A stretch of 34,081 nucleotides of DNA, taken from positions 1 through 34,081 of the forward strand of contig CAVQOB010000018.1 of assembly GCA_963714325.1 (NCBI GenBank), in the 5' to 3' direction. This stretch comes from CAVQOB01 sp963714325 (lineage in GTDB: Bacteria; Pseudomonadota; Alphaproteobacteria; Rhizobiales; Hyphomicrobiaceae). Below are positions 16,905-25,732 of this stretch, piece after piece; position 1 is the stretch's first letter; every line of letters starts with the position of its first letter. The notes under the pieces were generated by a model. That model ran no database searches. It was given only the letters and a program-made list of their open reading frames with translations, and was not told the DNA's origin. A program made the position numbers and the translations under genes.

Positions 16905-17099
16905 ATGGCACGGCACAAGTTCAAAATTGGTCAGCGCGTCAGCTTTTCGCCTGGCCGCACGTCGATGGCTGCCTCGGGCCGCGACTACAAGGTCATCCAG
17001 CAGCTGCCAGAGCAGAACGGCCAGAACCAGTACCGCATCAAGAGCATCGCCGAGACCTATGAGCGGATGGCAATCGAGACCGAACTCGCAGCGTTTTAG
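16905..17099 (+). CDS. Small conserved hypothetical protein (64 aa), basic
   Basis: The product starts MARHKFKIGQRVSF and ends AIETELAAF, a compact soluble protein with a likely beta-barrel start (KFKIGQRVSFSP, DYKVIQQLPE, QYRIKSIAETYERM). I have seen such short proteins as conserved hypotheticals in Hyphomicrobiales but know no function. GGAG lies 8 bases before the ATG (ACGGAGTGACCG), giving good support for translation. It is followed after 4 bases by a structured intergenic element and then by the convergent recQ gene. Confidence 0.72.
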   Translation: MARHKFKIGQRVSFSPGRTSMAASGRDYKVIQQLPEQNGQNQYRIKSIAETYERMAIETELAAF

Positions 17100-17102
17100 T
17101 AG

Positions 17103-17167
17103 CCGCATCCGACTGTGCGACAGTGATCCCGGCCTATGGCTTTGCTTGGCTGGCAGGCTGGATGCGG
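17103..17167. terminator. Structured element between convergent genes, probable bidirectional terminator
   Basis: CCGCATCC at 17103-17110 is exactly complementary to GGATGCGG at 17160-17167. Inside lie a small perfect hairpin (ACTGT, GCG, ACAGT at 17112-17124) and a weaker GCCT/AGGC pair, so the RNA could form a three-way junction on either strand. It lies between stop codons at 17099 (plus) and 17187 (minus). Confidence 0.4.
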
Positions 17168-17186
17168 GAGACGTGGCGCGGCACGT

Positions 17187-19403
17187 TCAGCCAAGCTCTG
17201 CCAGCAGGCATTTCAAAATGCCATAGTCATAGCGGCCATCGAGAGCTGCATGCGCCGGACCGAGCTTGAGGCAATCGAGCGTCCCACAGCTCTCAAACGC
17301 CGCATGAATCTCGTCGATTTCAGCCTCATCGAGGCCAACCACTGCTCGCGCCTCGATCAGGCCCGCCTCGATCGCCTCGGCAAAATGCCCGAGCACCGTC
17401 GACAGCTCGATTTTGCGCGCCAACGCGATGTCGTCTGGTGACTTGCCCTCCAAGTGCAGTGCCAACGTCTGGTTGACGGTGGCCGACAATTTGTTTGCCA
17501 GCATCGGATGACGCTTGAAACGGCCGATCACTTCGAGAACCTGATCGCCGTAGCGCGCGACCTTGCGATCACCAAGCCCTGTGATGCTGTGTAGCGCGCC
17601 CAGCGTCTGTGGCCGAACAGACGCCAGTTCCACCAGCGTCCGATCATGAAAGATGACGTAGGGCGGCACCTTCCCTTCGGCCGCCAAGTCCTGACGCAGC
17701 GCCCTGAGCGCATCAAACAGGCCGGAATCGGCGCCACCAACTCCGCCGCCTCCCCGCTTCTCTCGATCCTTGCGCACGCGCGCGACCGGTGCCATCGCCT
17801 TGCGCATCAGGAAGTATTCTTCGCCGCGCAGCAATGGCCGCGACGAGTCCGTGAGGATCAGTGTGCCGTGCCCTTCGTCATCCCCTGTCAAGTGTCCCGC
17901 CGCCATCAGCTGGCGGAACAGCGCCTTCCAATCCGCCGCACTCGTCTCCTTGCCGATACCAAACACCGAGAGCTTGTCATGTCCATTGCGGCCAATCCGG
18001 TCATCGGCCTTGCCGATCAGCACGTCGATGACGTAGGTCGAGCCAAACCGCTGCCCCGTGCGATAGACCGCCGACAGCGCTTTGCGCGCCGCATCCGTGC
18101 CATCGATCGTCGCCGGTGGATTGATGCAGTTGTCGCAATTGCCGCATGGCGCCGGTAATGTCTCGCCGAAGTACGCCAGCAGCCGTTGGCGCCGGCAAGA
18201 CGCAGCATCCGACAGCCCGATCAGCGCCTCAAGTTTCTGGCGCATGACCTGCTTGAAGGCCTCGGACCCTTCGCTCTGCGCGATCCATTGGCGTTGCGTG
18301 ATCAGATCCTGAATACCAAAACTCATCCACGCGTCCGCCGGTTCGCCATCGCGCCCAGCGCGACCCGTCTCCTGGTAGTAGGCCTCGATCGACTTCGGCA
18401 AATTGAGGTGCGCAACGAAGCGCACATCAGGCTTGTCGATCCCCATGCCAAAGGCGATCGTCGCGACCACGGTCAGTCCGTCCTCTTTGAGGAAGCGCGC
18501 CTGCGTCGATCGCCGTGTCTCCGGCGACAGCCCCGCGTGATAAGCGAGCGCCGGCCGACCCTTGCCCGTCAGCCATGCCGCCGTCTCTTCGCACGACTTG
18601 CGCGACAGGCAATAGATGATCCCAGCATTGCCCTTGTGTTCGCTCTCAAGAAACGCCAGCAGTTTCTCGCGCCCACCCATGTTGCCGCCGTCGGCGATGA
18701 TGTAGCGGATGTTCGGGCGATCAAAACTCGCGACGAAGCGCTCGGCATTTTCCAACTTGAGTTCGGCAATAATTTCGGCGCGGGTGCGCTCGTCGGCAGT
18801 TGCTGTAAGCGCGATACGTGGTACGGAGGGGAACTTTTCCGCCAACGCCTTGAGTTGTCGGTACTCCGGCCGGAAATCGTGCCCCCACTGCGACACGCAA
18901 TGCGCTTCGTCGATCGCAAACAGCGCGATCTTGGACCGCTGCAGCAAGTTGATGGTCCGTTCCTGCAGCAGCCGCTCCGGAGCCACGTAAAGCAGATCGA
19001 GCTTGCCGGTGACCAGTTCCCATTCAACCGCCTGAACTTCCTTGAAATCGAGGCTCGAATTCAGGAAGCGCGCGCGAACACCCACCTCTTTCAGAGCGTC
19101 AACCTGGTCCTGCATCAGCGCGATCAACGGCGACACGACGATACCGGTACCGTCCCGCACCAGCGACGGAATCTGGTAGCAAAGTGACTTACCACCCCCA
19201 GTCGGCATCAGCGCCAAGCAGTCGCGCCCATCCAACAGAGCTTCAATGATCGCCTTCTGATGAAAGCGAAATTCCTTGAAACCAAACACCGAATAGAGAA
19301 CGTGCTGTGCCCGTTCCATGCTTGAAGGCCACTCATCTCGTGGCACCGCAACTGGCTGCGGCGACGCGCCCATCGACCGGTCGTTTTGTTCCCGTAGTTG
19401 CAT
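17187..19403 (-). CDS. recQ: ATP-dependent DNA helicase RecQ
   Basis: The protein of about 738 residues unwinds DNA 3' to 5' in repair and recombination. Visible parts: motif 0 and Walker A (FRFHQKAIIEAL, LMPTGGGKS), SPLIALMQDQV, the DEAH box with RecQ aromatic loop (AIDEAHCVSQWGHDFRPEY), LTATAD, and the second RecA domain ending YYQETGRAGRDG. A four-Cys zinc site follows (SCRRQ, then CGNCDNC), then the winged-helix RQC region, an HRDC domain (SGLFDALRALRQDLA to YGDQVLEVIGRF) and a C-terminal helix-turn-helix tail. Starts are possible at 19415 (TTG), 19403 (ATG) and 19319 (ATG, MERAQHVL); none has a strong ribosome site, so the first 28 residues are uncertain. Confidence 0.95.
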   Translation of the reverse strand: MQLREQNDRSMGASPQPVAVPRDEWPSSMERAQHVLYSVFGFKEFRFHQKAIIEALLDGRDCLALMPTGGGKSLCYQIPSLVRDGTGIVVSPLIALMQDQVDALKEVGVRARFLNSSLDFKEVQAVEWELVTGKLDLLYVAPERLLQERTINLLQRSKIALFAIDEAHCVSQWGHDFRPEYRQLKALAEKFPSVPRIALTATADERTRAEIIAELKLENAERFVASFDRPNIRYIIADGGNMGGREKLLAFLESEHKGNAGIIYCLSRKSCEETAAWLTGKGRPALAYHAGLSPETRRSTQARFLKEDGLTVVATIAFGMGIDKPDVRFVAHLNLPKSIEAYYQETGRAGRDGEPADAWMSFGIQDLITQRQWIAQSEGSEAFKQVMRQKLEALIGLSDAASCRRQRLLAYFGETLPAPCGNCDNCINPPATIDGTDAARKALSAVYRTGQRFGSTYVIDVLIGKADDRIGRNGHDKLSVFGIGKETSAADWKALFRQLMAAGHLTGDDEGHGTLILTDSSRPLLRGEEYFLMRKAMAPVARVRKDREKRGGGGVGGADSGLFDALRALRQDLAAEGKVPPYVIFHDRTLVELASVRPQTLGALHSITGLGDRKVARYGDQVLEVIGRFKRHPMLANKLSATVNQTLALHLEGKSPDDIALARKIELSTVLGHFAEAIEAGLIEARAVVGLDEAEIDEIHAAFESCGTLDCLKLGPAHAALDGRYDYGILKCLLAELG

Positions 19404-19689
19404 AGCTGCGGTCAATATCCCGATTCGCGCTATGCCCTGCGCGTAACGATCGGTCCAAAGGTCGCTAGCTGTGGATGCAACGGCTCGCCGGCAATATTTG
19501 ACAAATCACAGCGGTGCTTGACGGCCACACACAAAGTGTTTCGTCATGTTGCCACGGTCCAATCCCAATCGTTTTGACGATAATGGGCATATGATAATCT
19601 GAACTCAGCCACCGGTCAGCGGCGCTACCAACAAAACTGACCAAGTTTGCCGCGCTAGTTGAGATCGATTTGTATCGCGTACGTGGGAG
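19404..19689. other. Intergenic region between divergent recQ and envelope-protein gene
   Basis: This gap holds the start regions of two divergent genes, with the recQ start uncertain. I see no coding frame with support, no RNA gene and no strong promoter match in it. Confidence 0.35.
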
Positions 19690-19695
19690 ATGACG

Positions 19696-22081
19696 ATGAC
19701 TACCGGTATACTGGACAACCTGGAAAAGTTGGTCACAGACGATCTGACAGCGCAGACCGCCACTGTGCTTGCCGAGAAATACGATTCCACCAATCATGCG
19801 GTCGCAGCATCGGCTGCCGTCATCTTGAACGGGATGTTGAAAGCCTCGCGCAAGCCCGCGGCTGGCGAGCACATCGCGTCCCTGTTGGCTGATCCGGCCA
19901 ACGACGGTGCTGTATTGTCCAACTTAGGGCAACTCTTTAAAGGCCAAGTGCCCGGCCTCCCCATTGCTGGTCTTTCCAGCATCATGCAGAGTTCATTGTT
20001 TGGCGGCGGCGTCGGAACACTGGCGCAATCGATCGGGCGGGTCTCTGGTGTCAAGTCGACCTCGGCGGCGTCGGTCGTGAACATCATGACACCGTTGATT
20101 ATCTCCAGCATCGGCAAGGAGTTGCGCGCGAGCGGCGATACAAGCGCCAAAGGCCTGTCGCGCCTGCTTGAAAAAGAAGCCGCGTCCATTGAGGGCATTC
20201 TGCCGCAAGAACTCGTGTCCTATGCCTCTGCAGCGGGTGATGGCTTTACGCCGGCAGCTCCGGCCGTCGCAACCACAACGGCAGCGGCGATACCAGCAGC
20301 GCCAGTCATTGCAGCCGCAGCCCCCGTTATTGCGGCCGCTACTGCCACCGCTCCGACAGTCGCAATGCAAGCAGCAGAAGCCGCCAAGCTGGCGGTTGAA
20401 GCCGAGATCCGCCGCAAGGCAGATGCGGACGCAGCGGCACACCGCGCCGCAGCCGAAGCCGAAGTCCGTCGCAAAGCAGAAGCCGATGCCGCCGCACATC
20501 GCGCCGCAGCCGAAGCCGAGATCCGTCGCAAAGCGAAACGCCGCGCGGTCAGCCGCCATGGCCGAAGCACCGCGCAAAATGGAGACCGTCGCTGCAACCG
20601 CACAAACCGCTGCAGTCGACGCCTCACGCAGGAAAATTGAACTCGATCTTGAGGCCAAGCGCGCCACCATTGCTCCGCAGGCCGCAGCAACTACCACCGC
20701 CCCCCAGAAAACCGTCGCTGCGGCCGTTCCGACAGCAACAACAATTGCGGCCGCTACTGCCACGACTGCTGTCACGCACACCCACATCCCCAGCGCCGCG
20801 GTCCGTTCGCCGTCGCACCGTTCTGAATGGACCTGGGGGCTGCCCTTGTTGCTGCTTTTGGGTGGTGCCGTATGGTGGCTGGTCAGCGCCGGTCAAGCAA
20901 CACAACGTGCCCTGATCGAGAAAGAGAAAATTGAGACGGCAGCCAGAGCCGCCGCCACTGCTGCTGCAGAAGCCAAACGCAAGGCTGACGCGGAAGCTGC
21001 TGCACGGCTCGCGGCCGAAGCCAAGCGCAAAGCCGATGCTGAGATTGCGGCCCGCCTCGCAGCGGAAGTAGAAGCCAAGCGCCGCGCTGACGCCGAAGCA
21101 ACGGAGCGGCGCATCGCTGCCGAGGCCGAAGCCAAGCGCCGAGCAGAAACTGAAGTCCTCACGGCCCGTGCAACCGCTGAAGCCGAAGCACGGCGCAAAG
21201 CCGAAAAAGACGAAGACGACGCTCGGACTGCACGCATCGCCATGGTGACCGAAGCGCGGCGTAAGACCGAAGCGGCGGCTGTCGCTGCCCGCATCGCGGC
21301 TGAAGCCGACGCACGGCGCAAAGCCGAGAAAGACGATGACGACGCCAGGGCCGCGCGGATCGCCATGGTAACCGAAGCGCGGCGAAAAACAGATGCGGCA
21401 GCCGTCGCGGCCTATCTCGCCGCTGAAACCGAAGCCAAGCGCAGAGCTGATGTAGCAATGGCTGCCGCCGAAGCCGACGCCAAGCGCAAGGCCGATGCCG
21501 ACGCCCTCGCAGCCCGCCTCGCCGCTGACGCGGAATCGAAGCGCCGAGCTGACGCAGCAGCTGTCGCTGCCCGAGCCGCAGCAGAAGCGGAAGCCAAACG
21601 CAAGGCTGACGCCGACGCACTCGCAGCCCGTATTGCTGCCGAAGTCGAAGCCAAGCGCCGGGCCGATGCCCAAACGGCAATCGCGGAGGCCGCCGCCAAG
21701 CGCGCTACTGAACTCAACATATGCCGGCTGACGGTCGCGACGGCGTTGCGCTCAGGTTCGATCCGCTTCGCCGTCAATAGCGCCGACCTAACTGGCGAAA
21801 GCAGCGCCGTGATCGAACGCATAGCTGCAGCCGTCAAGGCCTGCCCGCCTGTCGCCGTCCGCGTCGAGGGGCATACAGATGCCTCGGGCAACGCCGACGC
21901 AAACCAGGAGTTGTCGGAAGAACGCGCCAAGACGGTCAAGGCAGGACTGACAAAGGCCGGCGTATCGGCCACGAGCATCACCGCGCTGGGTCTCGGCCAG
22001 ACCAGGCCGATCGCCGAGAACGACACGGCGGAGAACAAGGCCAAAAACCGCCGAATCGAAGTGGTCGTCGAACCGCATTGA
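19696..22081 (+). CDS. DUF937 / TolA-like coiled coil / OmpA C-terminal domain protein, one-base frameshift
   Basis: After repair the protein would be about 794 residues. Residues 1-180 match DUF937 (VAASAAVILNGML, VVNIMTPLIISSIGKEL). An Ala-rich coiled coil with AEAEIRRKADADAAAHRAA repeats follows, then a single membrane helix near residue 380 (WGLPLLLLLGGAVWWLV), a long charged coiled coil made of AEAKRKADAEAA-type units, and an OmpA-like peptidoglycan-binding domain at the end (VRVEGHTDASGNADAN, LSEERAKTV, NRRIEVVVEP). The first and last parts lie in different frames and join if one A is dropped from AAA at 20536-20538. The ATG at 19696 suits the GGGAG 6 bases before it better than the ATG at 19690. 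The likely role is anchoring the inner membrane to the cell wall; this is inference. Confidence 0.82.
21180..21425 (+). repeat. Two tandem 40-residue coding repeats in the coiled coil
   Basis: Two adjacent segments of about 120 bases encode nearly the same 40 residues: each contains ARRKAEKD, then DDARxARIAMVTEARRKT, then AAAVAA. They differ mostly at synonymous positions, so the duplication is not brand new. It is a coding repeat within the envelope protein, not a CRISPR or mobile element. Confidence 0.75.
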
Positions 22082-22088
22082 TCGGCGT

Positions 22089-22118
22089 TGGTAGACCGCT
22101 ACCGGCGTGCCGTATACT
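22089..22118 (+). promoter_or_regulatory. Candidate sigma-70 promoter for the DUF2939 gene
   Basis: TTGGTA (22089-22094) and TATACT (22113-22118) are separated by 18 bases, with 4/6 and 5/6 matches to the consensus boxes. Transcription would start near 22125, about 100 bases before the ATG. A GGTAG/CTACC hairpin lies in the spacer and could instead mark the end of the preceding transcript. Confidence 0.4.
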
Positions 22119-22228
22119 GCGAGCGCTGTACGATGTTTCCTGAGCCCAATATGGCCCTGGCTTCGTGCCGCACAAATGACATGCCTAAGCGTCAGCATGG
22201 TTGACCGCCGCGATGGAGATTCGCCACC

Positions 22229-22993
22229 ATGAAAAAGCTGATCGCCCTCATCGTCATGGGCTTGCTGGGGTTCTACATCGCGTGGCCGGCTTGGTCGGGA
22301 TACCGCATCTGGAACGCCCTCGAGTCCCAGGACGCCAGCACGCTTGAAGCCAAAATCGATTTTACGAGTGTGCGGGAATCACTGCGGCCGGGTGTCGCCA
22401 GCGAAGTGAACAAACAATTCGACGCGCAGAGCCAGCAACTTGGCGGTGGCTTGGCCTTGGGCGATATCAAGAAACAGATCATGCCGGAAATCGTCGATAG
22501 TGTGCTGGCAACCATCGTCACCCCCGCCAACATCCTGCGAATCTATCGCGACGGCGGCGATGTTGCAGGCAGTGTCGCAAAAATCATGAGCGAGCAGATG
22601 AGTAAGACCGGTGGCATTCCCGGACTTGGCAACTTGCCTGGAATAGGCGGCGGCTCATCAAGTGGCGGCAGTGGTGCACCCGGCGCACAAGGTGGTCTGG
22701 GCTCGGTGCTCGGTGGCGCTGGCGGTCCATTGGGCATTCCGGGACTTGGAGGCGCCAAGCCTGCGGAAACGCCGACAGCACCCGCGCCTGCGACCAAGAC
22801 CGCAACGGCGACACCATCGCGTGCCAAAACGTCCTATGGCATCGGCAACATCAAACGCGTCGGCTTCGCAGGCCCACTCGGTCTCGAACTCGGCGTCGCC
22901 AAGGATGCGGCCAAATCGGGTCCAGACCTCACCGCCGGCATGGCCTTCTCCGGGCTTGATTGGAAGCTGACTCGCCTCGTGCCCAATCTGTGA
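22229..22993 (+). CDS. DUF2939 domain-containing protein with Gly-rich insert
   Basis: The 254-residue protein has an N-terminal signal peptide or anchor (MKKLIALIVMGLLGFYIAWPAW). The conserved DUF2939 region follows: YRIWNALESQDASTLEAKIDFTSVRESLR, QLGGGLALGDIKKQI and ATIVTPANILRIYRDGG. Between residues about 128 and 190 lies a low-complexity Gly/Pro/Ser/Ala stretch with repeats such as GIPGLGNLPGIGGG and GPLGIPGLGG, then the domain resumes (RVGFAGPLGLELGV, GLDWKLTRLVPNL). It is likely periplasmic or membrane-anchored; function unknown. GGAG lies 14 bases before the ATG, rather distant. It follows the OmpA-type gene by 147 bases. Confidence 0.85.
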   Translation: MKKLIALIVMGLLGFYIAWPAWSGYRIWNALESQDASTLEAKIDFTSVRESLRPGVASEVNKQFDAQSQQLGGGLALGDIKKQIMPEIVDSVLATIVTPANILRIYRDGGDVAGSVAKIMSEQMSKTGGIPGLGNLPGIGGGSSSGGSGAPGAQGGLGSVLGGAGGPLGIPGLGGAKPAETPTAPAPATKTATATPSRAKTSYGIGNIKRVGFAGPLGLELGVAKDAAKSGPDLTAGMAFSGLDWKLTRLVPNL

Positions 22994-23011
22994 CAACGCC
23001 CCGCATATCAC

Positions 23012-24836
23012 TCAATCGATGCGCGCGGTCGCAACCTTGAGCCAGTCGCGGTCATCCCCGTCCCGCAACAACGGGCGGATCACTTTAGCGACTCGTGCGT
23101 GATAGCCATTGAGCCACGCACGCTCGCTCGCCGTGAGCCGGCCCGCATCGATCAGCCGCCTGTCAAACGGGGCGAGCGTGATCGTCTCGAACCCCAACAT
23201 GTCTCGCTCGCCACCTCTAATAGCGGCGGGCGGCGTCACGATGACGAGATTCTCCAGCCTAATGCCATAGACGCCCGGCTTGTAGAATCCGGGTTCATTT
23301 GAACAGATCATTCCGGGCTCGAGAGCCGCCATGCCACGCCGCGAGATCGACTGCGGTCCCTCGTGAACGGACAGAAAACTACCGACACCGTGGCCGGTGC
23401 CATGATCGAAATCTAAGCCTTCCGCCCACATCGCTTGCCGCGCGTAGGCATCGATCTGTATTCCGGGCGTCGCTTTGGGAAAGCGCGCCATGGCAACGGC
23501 GATGTGTCCCTTGAGGACGGACGTGAACCGCCGCCGCATCTCATCGCTTGGCTTGCCGATGGCAATCGTTCGCGTGATGTCTGTCGTCCCGTCCTCATAT
23601 TGACCGCCGGAATCCGTCAGGTAGAGATCGCCGGCTCGCAACAGGCGATTGGTCGCCTGAGTGACCCGGTAATGGACGATGGCGCCGTTGGGGCCGGAGC
23701 CGGAGATCGTATCGAACGACAAATCCTTCAACGCACCCGTTCCGGCTCGAAAGGTCTCAAGCTGCCGCGCGGCATCGATCTCATCGAACTCGACCCTTGG
23801 GCGCCTCCCGATCGAGCCAAGCGAGAAAGCGGACCATAGCCGCGCCATCACGGATCTGCGCGGCTCGCGCGCCATCCAACTCGGCAATCGTCTTGCGCGC
23901 CTTCGGCAGCACGCAAGGATCCACGCCCCGGACAATCGTCTTGGCCGAGCCACCCAGCGTCCGCTTGAACCACCAGGCAGCCGATGCCGAATCGAGCCGC
24001 ACGCGGCGGTCCTCTTTGCGCAGCAGGCGCACACGGCCACTCAACGCTTCGGGCGGCAGCAGTTCCGCAACACCACTGAGATGACCGCGCACGTTGTCAC
24101 CGACCTTCGCCGGGTCGATGAACAGCGCGACCTTGCCGGATTGCGGCACTATGGCGAACGCCAGCGCCACTGGATTGTGCGCAACGTCCCGCCCGCGAAT
24201 GTTGAGCAGCCAACAGATCGAATCCGGCGCTGTCAGCACAACAGCATCCTGTCCGCGCTCGCGCAATATCGTTTGCACATCCCCGATCTTGTCGCTCGAT
24301 GCGCGCCCGGCAAGCGCCTCCGCGTGCGGGCTGACAGCGCCTTTCGGCGGCCGCGGCCGATCACGGCCCCAGACGGCGTCCAATGGGTTCTGCGCCAGCG
24401 GCTTAATCGTGATACCTTTGCCAGCCAACGCCTCTTCGAGCGCCTCGATCTCAGCAATCGTATGCAACCAGGGATCGAAGCCAACAACCGCGCCTTTACC
24501 AACCATCCGCGTCAGCCATTCGTTCGGATCGTTGTGCGGCACCTGGATGACATCAAACACCGCGATGTCCGTCTCTTTTGGCGCTTGCTCGGTGTAGCGG
24601 CCATCGACGAACAGCGCCGCTTTCGACGCTGTCACGATCGCGCGACCAGCCGATCCGGAAAATCCCGTGAGCCAACGCAGCCGCTCCGCTGCCGGCGGCA
24701 CGTACTCCCCCTGATGCTCGTCGGCGCGCGGAACCAGGACGGCATCAAGACCAAGATCGGCCATGCGTTGGCGCAGCCGCATGACGCGATCGGCGGTCTG
24801 GCCGGCATTGTGGGGAGCGTCGAAAGATTGAAACAT
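23012..24836 (-). CDS. Aminopeptidase P family protein (Xaa-Pro aminopeptidase, M24B), one-base frameshift
   Basis: The full protein would have about 607 residues, the usual size of the long M24B form, which removes an N-terminal residue preceding proline. The N-terminal two creatinase-like domains start at MFQSFDAPH (ATG 24836) and include LVPRADEHQGEYVPP and FSGSAGRAIV. The metalloenzyme domain has the metal ligands in LYLTDSGGQYEDGTTDITRT (two Asp), GTGHGVGSFLSVHEGP (His) and NEPGFYKPGVYGIRLEN (Glu), with a last Glu in GFETITLAPF. The two halves are in different frames; removing one G from GGG at 23794-23796 joins EAPK to VEFDEIDAARQLE. The length then fits the family exactly. Sequence error is likelier than gene death. 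Confidence 0.87.
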
Positions 24837-25093
24837 CCGCGATGTTTTAGTCGGCCGGCCCGGTCGCCGTCCACTTCGACTCAATACTGCACCGCAGCAA
24901 TTATGAATATATGATAACACCCTGTGCGACATATTAAACTGCCATGCCATCAGCGCATTGCTGCGCCGCAGCATAAACCCTGGTGAGGCGGCCGCGGGTC
25001 ACCTACATGCCCTTCATGCACTGCTGGCGGGCTGCTCATCTCCCGCTCCAGCACTTGGCACTTTCGCCAACCATCCCTGATGGAGAAACAACC
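24837..25093. other. Intergenic region between divergent genes, AT-rich core
   Basis: This 257-base gap lies between the divergent aminopeptidase P and first DUF1127-type genes. It has an AT-rich patch (about 24896-24940) suited to promoters, and a 6-bp hairpin TGCTGC-GCC-GCAGCA at 24959-24973. No box pair stands out. Confidence 0.35.
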
Positions 25094-25330
25094 ATGATAA
25101 CCGCCATTCCCAATCCGATCGGGCGTCCCGACTATTCCAATGACAGCCGCAGCCACGGCTTTCTAAAGCGGTTCTTCGACCGCTTGACGATCGCCCAGGC
25201 CGAGCGCGCCAACCGCGTGGTCAATCAGCATTTGGCGACCTTCAGCGACCAGGAACTGAGGGAACTCGGCCGCACTGCTGTTGAGATCGCTGCCATTCGG
25301 AAATATCCGGCCATTCGCGTCACCGTTTAA
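25094..25330 (+). CDS. Small DUF1127-like protein (78 aa)
   Basis: The product starts MITAIPNPIGRPDYSND and has a basic, helical middle (FLKRFFDRLTIAQAERANRVV) followed by HLATFSDQELRELGRTAVEIAAIRK. The pattern of an Arg-rich helix plus a 'D-x-x-L-x-x-L/I-G' segment resembles DUF1127 proteins, though it is more divergent than the next gene. DUF1127 proteins of alphaproteobacteria have been tied to RNA turnover and stress adaptation. GGAG lies 8 bases before the ATG. A longer frame back to 24983 lacks support. Confidence 0.75.
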   Translation: MITAIPNPIGRPDYSNDSRSHGFLKRFFDRLTIAQAERANRVVNQHLATFSDQELRELGRTAVEIAAIRKYPAIRVTV

Positions 25331-25477
25331 CGCGTTACGTTGGCGCAGTACATCAAACTCCGCTTCATGCGTGCCGACCAATCCGGTGGTTGGCGGCACG
25401 CGAATTTGACTTCGAAAACCAAATAGGCGCCACGGCCCGATAAAGCCCAGCGCGCAGCAGCTGAGGACTGAACAATC

Positions 25478-25717
25478 ATGAAAGCCCAAACATTGAATTC
25501 GCATGCTCTCGTCAGCACGCGGGCCGTCGACACGAACCCCGTTGTGCGCTGGTCCACACAGGCGCTGTCGCGATTGCGCAAGGCATCAACAAAGCGTGCT
25601 CTGCGTCGCCAACTCGCCAGCATGGACAGCGCATTGTTGCGCGATATCGGCATCAGCGAGGACGAAATCTATCGCGTCCGCGCTCAGGAGCACTTCATAC
25701 CCCGCACCTGGGGCTGA
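25478..25717 (+). CDS. DUF1127 domain-containing small protein (79 aa)
   Basis: The C-terminal half shows the DUF1127 signature clearly: a basic helix (LSRLRKASTKRALRRQLASM) and then DSALLRDIGISEDEIYRVRA. The N-terminal 25 residues are variable, as is usual. GAGG lies about 10 bases before the ATG. It follows the first DUF1127-like gene by 147 bases on the same strand and converges with prmA. The family is small, basic and cytoplasmic; roles reported for relatives include post-transcriptional control. Confidence 0.88.
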   Translation: MKAQTLNSHALVSTRAVDTNPVVRWSTQALSRLRKASTKRALRRQLASMDSALLRDIGISEDEIYRVRAQEHFIPRTWG

Positions 25718-25732
25718 CACAGTCGCGACCAG

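Noticed and set aside
20300..21700. Regular repeats that could suggest a CRISPR array or tandem satellite
   Set aside because: The repeats keep the reading frame, encode AEAKRKADA-type coiled coil and have no constant repeat with variable spacers.
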